Shown in pieces: positions 1 through 8,294 of a stretch of DNA of 64,000 nt. The first letter of the stretch is position 1, and every line of letters starts with the position of its first letter. The stretch covers positions 434,001-498,000 of the forward strand of contig NZ_CP062005.1 of assembly GCF_014840935.1 (NCBI RefSeq). The letters run 5' to 3'. The notes beneath the pieces were generated by a model, which was given only the letters and a program-made list of their open reading frames with translations, made no database searches and had not been told where the DNA came from. A program made the translations under genes and the position numbers. Source of the DNA: Halomonas sp. YLGW01 (GTDB lineage Bacteria > Pseudomonadota > Gammaproteobacteria > Pseudomonadales > Halomonadaceae).

Positions 1-205
1 GAGCGAGCTCGCCGAGCAGCATGGGGTGAGCCGCGAGGCCATCGTGCTGGCCTGGTTAAGGCGTCATCCGGCCAACATCCAGCCGGTGATCGGCAGCACC
101 GACCCCACCCGCATCGCGGCCTGCGGCGAGGCGCTCGCCATTACTCTCTCGCGAGAGGACTGGTATCGGCTCTACGTCTGCGCTCGCGGCGGCGACCTGC
201 CCTGA
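1..205 (+). CDS. Aldo/keto reductase, C-terminal fragment
   Basis: An open frame enters from the left edge (first full codon at base 2) and stops at TGA 203-205, giving about 67 residues. The segment AWLRRHPANIQPVIGST, followed by TDPTRIAACGEAL and an ending EDWYRLYVCARGGDLP, is the typical C-terminus of NADPH-dependent aldo/keto reductases of the YdhF type. There, the GST/D-R motif contacts the NADP 2'-phosphate. The catalytic Asp/Tyr/Lys/His lie upstream of the window. Substrate cannot be inferred from this part. The family call is fairly secure, the subfamily less so. Confidence 0.75.
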   Translation, partial: SELAEQHGVSREAIVLAWLRRHPANIQPVIGSTDPTRIAACGEALAITLSREDWYRLYVCARGGDLP

Positions 206-324
206 GGCAGCGGGCAGGCGCCTGTCGCGCCTGCCTGGCGGGGCTTATGCTCGCCGGAACCTTCCTCTACACTCATCCCTCATATACGCATGCCGTTTTC
301 CTGAATCGCGGGGTCGTGTGGCCA

Positions 325-1257
325 ATGCTGGGCTTCCTGCAGGGATTTTCCTATGGACTCTTTCTCACCAGCCTAGTGTGGCTGGTGCTGGGGGTGATCC
401 GTCCTGCGCTGGGCGACCCCGGCACGCCGCCGCGTCGCTGGCCGGTAGTGGTGCGCTACGCCTTCGTGGCGCCGAGCCTTGCGGTGCTACTGTGGCTGAC
501 CTCGCTATGGGGCGGCTTCTCGCCGAGCCTCGGGGGCTGGCTCGCTGGCCTCGCGGCGATTGCCGTCGAGGTGCCGCTGGAGCGGCGCTGGCGCGGCTGG
601 CTTGCCCACCGCCGCCAGGCACGCGAGGGGCAGCAGCGCCGGGCCGAGACCGCCCGGCGCCAGGCTCGCGAGCGCCAGGAAGCGGGCGTTCAGATCCTCG
701 ATCCCGAACGTCCGCCTGTGGATGCCGATGAGCTGGTGCTGGCGCTGTGCCGCGCCAAGCAGGCGCTGCTCGAGGTCGATCGTGCCGATCACGCGCCTCA
801 GGCCGATCGCCTCTACAGCCGCTATCGCCACGTGCTCGGCGTGCTGGGGAGCCGCTTCGAGGCGGGCGAGCTGGCCTACGAGCGCGCCCGCGGCCTGGTC
901 ACCCAGGTCTGTCTCGGTGCCATCGACAACCTGACCGCCATGGCCCATCAGGCCGGCGGCATTTCCGGGGTGGATGCCGCCTACGTCAAGCGCCGGCTGA
1001 CCCGCGACGCCGATACCCTGACCGTCGAGGAGCGTATCGCCCTCAAGCGCCGCCTGGCGCTGGTCGAGGACACCGAACGCCAGCTGCGCCAGCTGGCGGC
1101 CCGCAACGAAGCGGCACTGACGGCGCTGGATGACGCCGCCGTGGCGGTGGCGAGGCTGCGCACCGACAAGCCCCAGGCGAGTCTGGACGCCGACCAGGCC
1201 TGCGCCGATCTCAAGCGCTTCGTCGAGGGCGCCGAGCGCTATGACCGCAGCCTCTGA
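325..1257 (+). CDS. Membrane-anchored coiled-coil protein, possible XpaC-like partner of TelA
   Basis: About 310 residues. The N-terminal third has three hydrophobic stretches (starting MLGFLQGFSYGLF, then YAFVAPSLAVLLWL and GGWLAGLAAIAVEV). A strongly charged Arg/Gln/Ala-rich helix (REGQQRRAETARRQARERQ) and a helical C-terminal domain without Cys or enzyme motifs follow. It lies 156 bp upstream of a telA homologue on the same strand. In other bacteria TelA-family genes often sit beside xpaC-type genes, and the layout here (membrane anchor plus helical domain) fits that, but the match is by context more than by sequence. An in-frame ATG at 247 would add 26 residues. I prefer 325 because codons 247-324 have AT-rich third positions unlike the rest and look like promoter DNA. 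Confidence 0.6.
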   Translation: MLGFLQGFSYGLFLTSLVWLVLGVIRPALGDPGTPPRRWPVVVRYAFVAPSLAVLLWLTSLWGGFSPSLGGWLAGLAAIAVEVPLERRWRGWLAHRRQAREGQQRRAETARRQARERQEAGVQILDPERPPVDADELVLALCRAKQALLEVDRADHAPQADRLYSRYRHVLGVLGSRFEAGELAYERARGLVTQVCLGAIDNLTAMAHQAGGISGVDAAYVKRRLTRDADTLTVEERIALKRRLALVEDTERQLRQLAARNEAALTALDDAAVAVARLRTDKPQASLDADQACADLKRFVEGAERYDRSL

Positions 1258-1413
1258 TCCTAGGTCCTCTGATACCGGCGCCTCTGCTACCAGAACCTTG
1301 ATCATGCCCTTATCTCAGTCACCTTATTTCAGTGATCGGGTGCCAGTGACCGAATGGGCCGCCGCCCTGAACTGGGCTAGGGTGAAGAGCATCACCATCC
1401 GAGGAGCGCAACG

Positions 1414-2718
1414 ATGAGCGACGAACACGCGGGCGGCTTCTCGCGTCTTTCCCTGCCGCCGGTCGAGGTGATCGAGGCGGAGCTTCAAAAGCCCCGGGCC
1501 GACCAGCCTCGTGATGAGGCCGATGGCCAAGCCGGTGAAGGGGCTAATGGAGAATCTGAGGCGGCCCGGGCCGACCCTGAGCTCGCGGCCCTGGCCGATG
1601 ACTTCGTGGAGGAGATCCTCGCCGACGAGGGGGCGGCCACCCGCCAGCGCCGGGCCGTCGACGAGATGGGCCTGTCGCTGCAGCGACAGGCCGCCCACTA
1701 CAGCGCCATGCTCGATGCGCCGCTGCGCCAGCTCGCCGAGCAGGGCGAGGACGGTGGTCCGGTGGCTCGGGCGCTGACCGACCTTCGCGATCGCATGGGG
1801 CGCCTCGACCCGCACCGGCACAGGCTGAATCCCGGCCGCTTCGACCGCCTGCTGGGCGCCCTGCCCGGGGTCGGCAATCGCCTGCAGCGCTACTTCCACA
1901 AGTTCGAGACCGCCCAGCAGGCCATCGATGCCATCATCCATGAGCTGGAAGCGGGGCGCGATCGCCTGCAGCGGGACAACCTGACCCTTGGCGACGATCA
2001 GGCCAGCCTGCGCCAGATTCACGATCAGCTCTGGCGTCAGGTAACCCTCGGGCGGTTGATCGATCGGCGCCTGCAGGATGCCCTGCCCGAGGCGGTCGAC
2101 GATGATCAGCGGCGCTTTATCCAAGAGGAGCTGCTGTTTCCGCTGCGTCAGCGCATCCTCGACCTGCAGCAGCAGCTGGCGGTCAGCCAGCAGGGCGTGC
2201 TGGCCCTCGAGGTGATCATACGCAACAACCGTGAGCTGATGCGCGGCGTCGATCGGGCCATCAACGTCACGGTCTCGGCGCTCAGCGTGGCGGCCACCGT
2301 GGCCCTGGCGCTGGCCAATCAGCGGCTGGTGCTGGATCGCATCGAGGCGCTCAATGCCACCACCTCCGAGACCATCGCCGGCACCGCTCGGGCGCTGCGC
2401 CAGCAGGGCGTCGACGTGCAGAAGCGGGCCGCCTCGGCGACCCTGGACATGGGCTCGCTGGAGCAGGCCTTCGGTGACGTGATGGCGGCGCTCGATGATC
2501 TCGCCCGCTACCGTCAGGAGGCGTTGCCCGAGCTTTCCGCCCAGATCGAGCGCCTGGATGGCCTGGCTCGGGACGGCGAGGCGGCCATCGACCGCCTGGA
2601 GCGGGGTGAGCCGGATCTTTTCGCCGCCACCGAGGCCGATGGCCGCAAAGCGGAGGCGGCGGCTCGAGAAGGGGGAGCAGGAGGAGACGATGGTGATGCC
2701 TCCGGTCGTCGCCGTTGA
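1414..2718 (+). CDS. telA: TelA-family toxic anion resistance protein
   Basis: 434 residues, soluble, almost entirely helical. The stretch RNNRELMRGVDRAINVTVSAL followed by ALANQRLVLDRIEALN is the signature of the TelA/KlaA family (toxic anion resistance, PF05816), as is GVGNRLQRYFHKFETAQ near residue 150. The family is linked to tellurite, colicin and antibiotic tolerance in different hosts, but its biochemical role is unknown. A clear GAGGAG ribosome site lies upstream of ATG 1414. The N-terminal 50 residues and the C-terminal 30 are acidic and low in complexity. It probably works with the membrane protein encoded just upstream. The family call is firm; the phenotype is not predictable. Confidence 0.88.
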   Translation: MSDEHAGGFSRLSLPPVEVIEAELQKPRADQPRDEADGQAGEGANGESEAARADPELAALADDFVEEILADEGAATRQRRAVDEMGLSLQRQAAHYSAMLDAPLRQLAEQGEDGGPVARALTDLRDRMGRLDPHRHRLNPGRFDRLLGALPGVGNRLQRYFHKFETAQQAIDAIIHELEAGRDRLQRDNLTLGDDQASLRQIHDQLWRQVTLGRLIDRRLQDALPEAVDDDQRRFIQEELLFPLRQRILDLQQQLAVSQQGVLALEVIIRNNRELMRGVDRAINVTVSALSVAATVALALANQRLVLDRIEALNATTSETIAGTARALRQQGVDVQKRAASATLDMGSLEQAFGDVMAALDDLARYRQEALPELSAQIERLDGLARDGEAAIDRLERGEPDLFAATEADGRKAEAAAREGGAGGDDGDASGRRR

Positions 2719-2759
2719 GTCGGCGCGGCTAAGTCGGCGAGGCTAAGTCGGCGCGGCTC
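2718..2759 (+). repeat. 14-bp tandem repeat, three copies
   Basis: Three head-to-tail copies of agtcggcgMggctM (M is a or c) begin at the last base of the telA stop codon and run into the intergenic gap. The copies differ at two positions only. The repeat is non-coding and could be a slippage product. Confidence 0.8.
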
Positions 2760-2925
2760 CGCATGGGTGAGGTCATGCTTTAGGCGTGGCGGTCGTCGCT
2801 AGGTCCGCGGTGTGTCATCGGGTGGGCTATGCTGCTGAATGACGGACAGGATGGGTCATGGCTGTCGCCATCGCGGCGTGGCGCCCCCTTCGTCCCGGGC
2901 CTTTCGCCCAAGCGAGACGCATGCC

Positions 2926-4230
2926 ATGCACACCCCCAAGCAGGTCTTCGTGGTGGGGCTCAACGACTTCAATCGCGCCCGGCTCGAGCAGTTGCCGGGA
3001 GCCGAGGGCTGCGAGTTCCATGGCCTCATTCCTCCCGAGGACGTCTACGATACCGAGGTCTTCGATATCGCCGACATGCTGGCGCGTGCCAGCGCAGAAC
3101 TGGAGGCCTTCGAGGGCGCCATCGACGCCATCATCGGCTACATGGATTTCCCGGTGTCGACCATGTTGCCGATCCTGTGTCGACGCTTCGGCACTCGCAC
3201 CACCAGCCTGGAGAGCCTGCTCAAGTGCGAGCACAAGTTCTGGAGTCGGCTGGTGCAACGCCAGGTGATTCCCGGCGCCATTCCCGCCTTTACCGCGGTC
3301 GATCCCTTCGATGAGCATGCCCTGGACACCATCCGCTCGGCAGGGCTCTACCTTCCCTTCTTCCTCAAGCCCATCAAGTCCTCCGGGTCACGGCTCGGTT
3401 TTCGCATCGACAGCCCGGAGGACTTCGCCCATGCCATCGAGCGGCTGCGCGAGGAAATCGGCCTGATTGCCGCCCCCTTCAATACCGTGCTCGACCACGC
3501 CCTGCTGCCGCCGGAGATCGCGGCGGTGGAGGGGCACTTCTGCATGGCAGAGGAGATCATCGGCGGCTGGCAATGCACGGTGGAGGGGTACGTCTTCGAG
3601 GGCGAGGTGGTCAGCTACGGCATCGTCGATTCGCTGCGCTACCCCCAGGTGCTGAGTTTCTATCATTACCGCTACCCGTCACAGCTGCCCGAACACATCC
3701 AGGCGCAGATGAAGGAGCTGACCACGCGGGTGATGACTCATATCGGCTACGACAATGCCGCCTTCAACATCGAGTACTTCTGGGATCAGGTGCAGGACCG
3801 GGTGTGGCTGTTGGAGATCAACACGCGGATCTCCCAGTCCCATTGCGATCTGTTCGAGAAGGTCGACGGCATCAGCAATCAGCAGGTGAGCCTCGATCTG
3901 GGCCTGGGGCGGCGTCCGGCGATGCCGTCGCGCCAGGGCGACTTTCCCATCGCGGCCAAGTTCTTCTACCGGGTGTTCTTCGTCGATGCCCGGGTGACCC
4001 GGGTGCCGAGTGCCGCCGAGATCGCGGCGCTTGAGGCCGACTTCCCCGGCACCCTGATCGCCCTGCAGGTCGCCCCCGGGCAGCAGTTGTCGAGCCTGCC
4101 CGAGCAGGACGCCTACAGCTTCGCCCTGGCCTATGTCTGGATGGGGGGGCGCAACGCCGAGGAGCTGCTGGTCCACTACGAGAGCCTGGCCTCGCGGCTG
4201 CAGTTCGCGTTCGAGGACGTGATTGGCTGA
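2926..4230 (+). CDS. ATP-grasp domain protein (carboxylate-amine ligase-like)
   Basis: 434 residues from ATG 2926. A longer frame opens at 2839, but that start has no ribosome site and conserved-looking sequence begins at MHTPKQVFVVGLNDFNRARL. The order fits an ATP-grasp enzyme: an N-terminal Rossmann-like pre-domain; a central ATP-binding part (LPFFLKPIKSSGSRLGF, where the Lys would contact ATP phosphates; an EEIIGGWQCTVEGYV segment); and a C-terminal metal-binding part with NIEYFWD and WLLEINTRISQSHCDLF (Glu and Asn would bind Mg). Such enzymes make acyl-phosphate intermediates and join a carboxylate to an amine or thiol. The substrate is not recognisable. A CocE-type hydrolase starts 110 bp downstream on the same strand, so the two may act on related amide or ester bonds. 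Confidence 0.8.
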   Translation: MHTPKQVFVVGLNDFNRARLEQLPGAEGCEFHGLIPPEDVYDTEVFDIADMLARASAELEAFEGAIDAIIGYMDFPVSTMLPILCRRFGTRTTSLESLLKCEHKFWSRLVQRQVIPGAIPAFTAVDPFDEHALDTIRSAGLYLPFFLKPIKSSGSRLGFRIDSPEDFAHAIERLREEIGLIAAPFNTVLDHALLPPEIAAVEGHFCMAEEIIGGWQCTVEGYVFEGEVVSYGIVDSLRYPQVLSFYHYRYPSQLPEHIQAQMKELTTRVMTHIGYDNAAFNIEYFWDQVQDRVWLLEINTRISQSHCDLFEKVDGISNQQVSLDLGLGRRPAMPSRQGDFPIAAKFFYRVFFVDARVTRVPSAAEIAALEADFPGTLIALQVAPGQQLSSLPEQDAYSFALAYVWMGGRNAEELLVHYESLASRLQFAFEDVIG

Positions 4231-4340
4231 GGTCGGCCGACACCCCGGTCATGCGCCGATTCAGGGGGGCTGGCCGGGGCGACTTTCAGGGGCGGGCACA
4301 TGGCGAGAACGCCTTAACATCTGACGAGGGAGGGGCGCGC

Positions 4341-6407
4341 ATGCGCATCGTGACCGAGTACCCCCGCGAGGTCTTCGAGGAGGAGACCTGGCTTCGCCTT
4401 ACCGATGGCACTCGGCTGGCGGTTCGCATCTGGCGGCCGGTAGACGCCGACCGGGACCCGGTGCCGGCGATCCTCGAGTACCTGCCCTACCGCAAGCGCG
4501 ATCTGACCGCGGCCCGGGACGTACAGACGCACCCCTACTGGGCGGGACACGGCTATGCGGGGGTGCGGGTGGATATCCGCGGCACCGGCGAGTCCGACGG
4601 GGTGCTCACCGACGAATACCTCCAGCAGGAGCTGGACGATGGCCTGGAGATCCTCGATTGGCTGGAACGCCAGCCCTGGTGCACCGGAGAGGTTGGCATG
4701 GTCGGCATCTCCTGGGGCGGCTTCAACGGCCTGCAGATCGCCGCCTTGCGCCCGCCCCAGCTCAAGGCGGTGATCACCCTGTGTTCCACCGACGACCGCT
4801 TCGCCGACGACGTCCACCACATGGGCGGCTGCCTGCTCGGCGACAACCTGTCCTGGGCCTCGACCATGTTCGACGGCAATGCCTGTCCGCCGGACCCGGC
4901 CCTGGTGGGTGAGCGCTGGCGCGAGATGTGGCATCAGCGCCTGGACGGCAGCGGCCTGTGGCTGGCCACCTGGCTCAGGCATCAACGCCGGGACGACTAC
5001 TGGCGCCACGGCTCGGTGTGCGAGGACTTTGCCGCTATCCAGTGCCCGGTCTATGCCATCAGCGGCTGGGCCGACGGCTACTGCAATGCGGTCTTCCGGT
5101 TGCTGGCCGGGCTCTCGGTTCCGCGCAAGGGATTGGTCGGCCCCTGGGCACACAAGTATCCCCACCTGGGTATTCCCGGGCCTGCGATCGGCTTTCTGCA
5201 GGATGGCCTGCGCTGGTGGGATCACTGGCTCAAGGGCAAGGATACCGGGATCATGGACGAGCCCATGCTACGGGTGTGGATGCAGGAATCGACACCGCCC
5301 TCGGCGCGCTACGAGTGGCGCCCCGGTCGCTGGATCGCCGAGCCCGCCTGGCCGTCGCCGAATATCGTCGAGAGCGCCTTCCGGCTCACCGCCGGCCATG
5401 ACCTGCTGCCCGAGCCGGATCCGTCCGCTTCCGCCGCGGCCGGCCTGCCCGAATCGGCCTCGCCCCCGGATGATACGCCGCTGACGATTCGCTCGCCGCT
5501 GTCGGTGGGGCTCTATGCCGGCAAGTGGTGCTCCTACAATGCGCCGCCCGATCTGCCTCATGACCAGCGTGACGAGGACGGCGGGGCGCTGATCTTCCAG
5601 ACCGCCTGGCTCGAGAGTCCGCTGGAGATCTGCGGTCAGCCGGTGGTCGAGCTGGAGATCTCCGCCGACCGGCCGGTGGCCATGCTGGCGCTGCGCCTGA
5701 TCGACGTGGCCGCCGACGACAAGGCCTCCCGGGTCTCCTACGGGCTGCTCAACCTGACGCATCGTGACAGTAAAGAATCTCCTGAGCCGCTGACGCCGGG
5801 GCGTCGGTATCGGGTCCGGGTGCTGCTCAAGCATATCGCCCAGCAGTTCCCGGCCGGTCATGCCCTCCGGCTGTCGCTGTCGACCAGTTATTGGCCGCTG
5901 GCCTGGCCGGCCCCGCGGCCGGTGCGGGTGACCGTCTATCCTGCCGCGAGCCGCCTGATTCTGCCGCAGCGGGCGCCGCGCCCGGCGGAGGAGGCCGCCT
6001 TGCCTGTGTTCGAGGAGCCGGAGGGAGCGCCGCCGATCGCCAAGACGCTGATCCAGCCGACCCAGGAGCACTGGCGTGTGATCCGCGACCTGGCCAACGA
6101 CGAGACCACCCTCGAGGTGATCAACGACGAGGGCACCTATCGTCTGGATGACATCGACATGGAGATATCGGCTCGGGTCACCGAGCGCTACAGTTACGCT
6201 TATGGCAGCTATGACAGCGTCTCCGGCTGGACGGAGTGGGAGCGCAGCTTTCGTCGCGGCGACTGGCAGGTGCGCACCCTGACGCGCACCCTGATGACCA
6301 GCGACGCCGAGCACTTCCGGCTGCGCGCGACGCTGGATGCCTACGAGGGCGACACCCGGGTCTTCGCCAAGAGCTGGGACGAGACGATTCCCCGTGACCT
6401 GGTCTAG
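4341..6407 (+). CDS. CocE/NonD family alpha/beta-hydrolase (X-Pro dipeptidyl-peptidase S15-like)
   Basis: 688 residues from ATG 4341, preceded by GAGGGAGG. An in-frame ATG at 4251 is rejected for lack of a ribosome site. The alpha/beta-hydrolase domain shows the oxyanion/backbone motif DIRGTGESDG, the nucleophile elbow GISWGG (Ser124), the acid in GWADGY (Asp245) and the catalytic His in GPWAHKYPH (His271). The C-terminal half is a jelly-roll domain typical of CocE/NonD hydrolases, with ALRLIDVAADDKASRVSYG and FPAGHALRLSLSTSYWPLAW. No signal peptide is seen, so it is cytoplasmic. Family members cleave acyl esters or X-Pro peptides; the substrate here is unknown. The residues after about 560 form an extra domain (SARVTERYSYAYGSYD onward) seen in a subset of the family. 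Confidence 0.87.
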   Translation: MRIVTEYPREVFEEETWLRLTDGTRLAVRIWRPVDADRDPVPAILEYLPYRKRDLTAARDVQTHPYWAGHGYAGVRVDIRGTGESDGVLTDEYLQQELDDGLEILDWLERQPWCTGEVGMVGISWGGFNGLQIAALRPPQLKAVITLCSTDDRFADDVHHMGGCLLGDNLSWASTMFDGNACPPDPALVGERWREMWHQRLDGSGLWLATWLRHQRRDDYWRHGSVCEDFAAIQCPVYAISGWADGYCNAVFRLLAGLSVPRKGLVGPWAHKYPHLGIPGPAIGFLQDGLRWWDHWLKGKDTGIMDEPMLRVWMQESTPPSARYEWRPGRWIAEPAWPSPNIVESAFRLTAGHDLLPEPDPSASAAAGLPESASPPDDTPLTIRSPLSVGLYAGKWCSYNAPPDLPHDQRDEDGGALIFQTAWLESPLEICGQPVVELEISADRPVAMLALRLIDVAADDKASRVSYGLLNLTHRDSKESPEPLTPGRRYRVRVLLKHIAQQFPAGHALRLSLSTSYWPLAWPAPRPVRVTVYPAASRLILPQRAPRPAEEAALPVFEEPEGAPPIAKTLIQPTQEHWRVIRDLANDETTLEVINDEGTYRLDDIDMEISARVTERYSYAYGSYDSVSGWTEWERSFRRGDWQVRTLTRTLMTSDAEHFRLRATLDAYEGDTRVFAKSWDETIPRDLV

Positions 6408-6644
6408 TCGTGTGCCGGGCGCGGCCATGTCGAGCAGGTATCATGGCGCCACGCGGCCCTAGATGTACCCGCCAAGGATGCCGACAGGCCGGTGTGGCGG
6501 CCCCCATCGGAGTTGACAGGACCCTTCAGGACGAACGGCCGTGGCCGATAGAATGATCAGGTTGCCAGCCCTGAATGGTATCGGGGCGACGGTCATATAG
6601 GCGTTGCAAAGGTTCGAGACAGGGATGCGAAAGGCGAGACGCAA

Positions 6645-8294
6645 ATGAGCGAGATCGATGTTGCCGCACTGCTGGCGAAGTCGAGCGATCCCACCTGCGT
6701 GCTGGGCGCCGAGGACGAGATACTCGAGGTCAACCGGGCCCTGGCCGATGCGCTGGGGCAGTCCGCCGATTCGCTACGCGGGCAGGCCTTCGTGAGCCTG
6801 CTGGCGCCGGAAGATCGCGAAGCGGGGCGCGCGGCCCTGGTCGCGGCCGGTGCCGTTTCGCTTCGGGCCCGGCTTGGAGCTGCTGGTGACGCCTGCCTCG
6901 AGGTCACTTGGCGTCTGACTCCGCGCCTCGATGGCCAGCGCCTGTGCCTGGGCCAGCCGGTGATCGCCGCGCCGCAGGCGATCGACCCGCTGCTTGGGCA
7001 ACTGGCCCGCCACGTGCCCGGCGTCATCTATCAGTATCGCATCCGCCCGGATGGCAGCTCCCATTTCCCCTATGTCAGTGCGCGCTTCGAGGAGCTCTTC
7101 GACCTGCCCGCCGCCGCGGTCCGCGACGATGCCGCGTCGCTCTTCGCCCGAGCGCACCCGGAGGACCTGCCGCGCATCGTCGAGAGCATCGATCAGGCGG
7201 CCCGCGCTCTCACCCCATGGCACTGCCGGTACCGTTATTGCCGGCCCGATGGTCGGGTGCGCTGGCACGAAGGCAATGCCACCCTCGAGCGCCAGGCCGA
7301 CGGGAGCCTGCTCTGCCATGGCTACATCACGGACATCACCGCGCGCCACGAGCTGGAAGCCGCCCTGGAGGAAGAGCGGTTGCGACTCTCCAATATCCTC
7401 GAGGGCACTCATGCCGGGGCCTGGGAGTGGGACGTCGTGACCGGCGAGATGCATGTCAACGCGCGCTGGGCGGAGATGCTCGGTCATGCGCTGGCCGAGC
7501 TCGAGCCGGTCAGCTTCGCGACCTTCGAGGAGCGGGTTCATCCGGAGGACATGGCCCAGGTGCGGCGTCGCCTGGAGGCGCACTTCAGCGGTGCCCGGGA
7601 CTTCTACGAGGTCGAGCTGCGCATGCACCATCGGGACGGTCACTGGGTCTGGGTGCTGGCCCACGGCAAGGTGTTCCGCTGGTCCGAGCAGGGCCGGCCG
7701 TTGATGATGGCCGGCATCCACCAGGAGATCGGCGATCGCAAGGACGCCGAGGCGGCGCTCAAGCGACTGGCCACCACCGACCCCCTCACCGGGCTGTGGA
7801 ACCGTCGACATTTCCTGCAGCAGCTCGGCCAGGCCTTCGATCGCTGCCAGCGCTATGGCCGGATCTCGTCGGTGATCCTGGTCGATATCGATCATTTCAA
7901 GCGTATCAACGACAGCCATGGCCATGAGGCCGGGGATCGGGTCATCCAGTGCACCGCCGAGGTACTGAGTGCCTGGTGCCGTCATCTGGACGTGCCGGCG
8001 CGTATCGGCGGCGAGGAGTTCGCCCTGCTGCTGACCGACACCGACGAGAGGGGCGCCCACGCCCTGGCCGAGCGGATCCGCCATGCCCTGCAGGCTATGG
8101 CGGTGACCTACGGAGATGCCTCCCTGCACCTGACCGCCAGTCTCGGCATCGCCGCCATGGGCGTCGGGGATCGCCACCATGAGGATTGCATGCGCCAGGC
8201 CGACCGCGCCCTCTATGCCGCCAAGAATGGCGGCCGCAACCGGGTCGAGGTGGCCTCGGCGCTGCCTTCCGGTGTCGGCCTGGAGCATCCATGA
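6645..8294 (+). CDS. Multi-PAS diguanylate cyclase
   Basis: 549 residues, soluble. Three PAS-like sensor modules (about 8-110, 115-235 and 245-370; the last two end in PAC-type sequence such as CHGYITDITARHELE) precede a GGDEF domain (about 375-540). The active-site motif is GGEEF at 455-459. RHLD lies exactly five residues before it and matches the RxxD inhibitory site, so it should make c-di-GMP and be product-inhibited. An AAGGCGAG ribosome site precedes ATG 6645. Its stop overlaps the start of a UMF1-type transporter (ATGA, 8291-8294), which implies co-translation. The 237 bp upstream hold no gene. Confidence 0.92.
   Translation: MSEIDVAALLAKSSDPTCVLGAEDEILEVNRALADALGQSADSLRGQAFVSLLAPEDREAGRAALVAAGAVSLRARLGAAGDACLEVTWRLTPRLDGQRLCLGQPVIAAPQAIDPLLGQLARHVPGVIYQYRIRPDGSSHFPYVSARFEELFDLPAAAVRDDAASLFARAHPEDLPRIVESIDQAARALTPWHCRYRYCRPDGRVRWHEGNATLERQADGSLLCHGYITDITARHELEAALEEERLRLSNILEGTHAGAWEWDVVTGEMHVNARWAEMLGHALAELEPVSFATFEERVHPEDMAQVRRRLEAHFSGARDFYEVELRMHHRDGHWVWVLAHGKVFRWSEQGRPLMMAGIHQEIGDRKDAEAALKRLATTDPLTGLWNRRHFLQQLGQAFDRCQRYGRISSVILVDIDHFKRINDSHGHEAGDRVIQCTAEVLSAWCRHLDVPARIGGEEFALLLTDTDERGAHALAERIRHALQAMAVTYGDASLHLTASLGIAAMGVGDRHHEDCMRQADRALYAAKNGGRNRVEVASALPSGVGLEHP

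Noticed and set aside
2839..2925. Upstream start of the ATP-grasp protein
   Set aside because: The extra 29 residues have no ribosome site and Arg/Ser/Pro-rich sequence unlike the rest of the protein.
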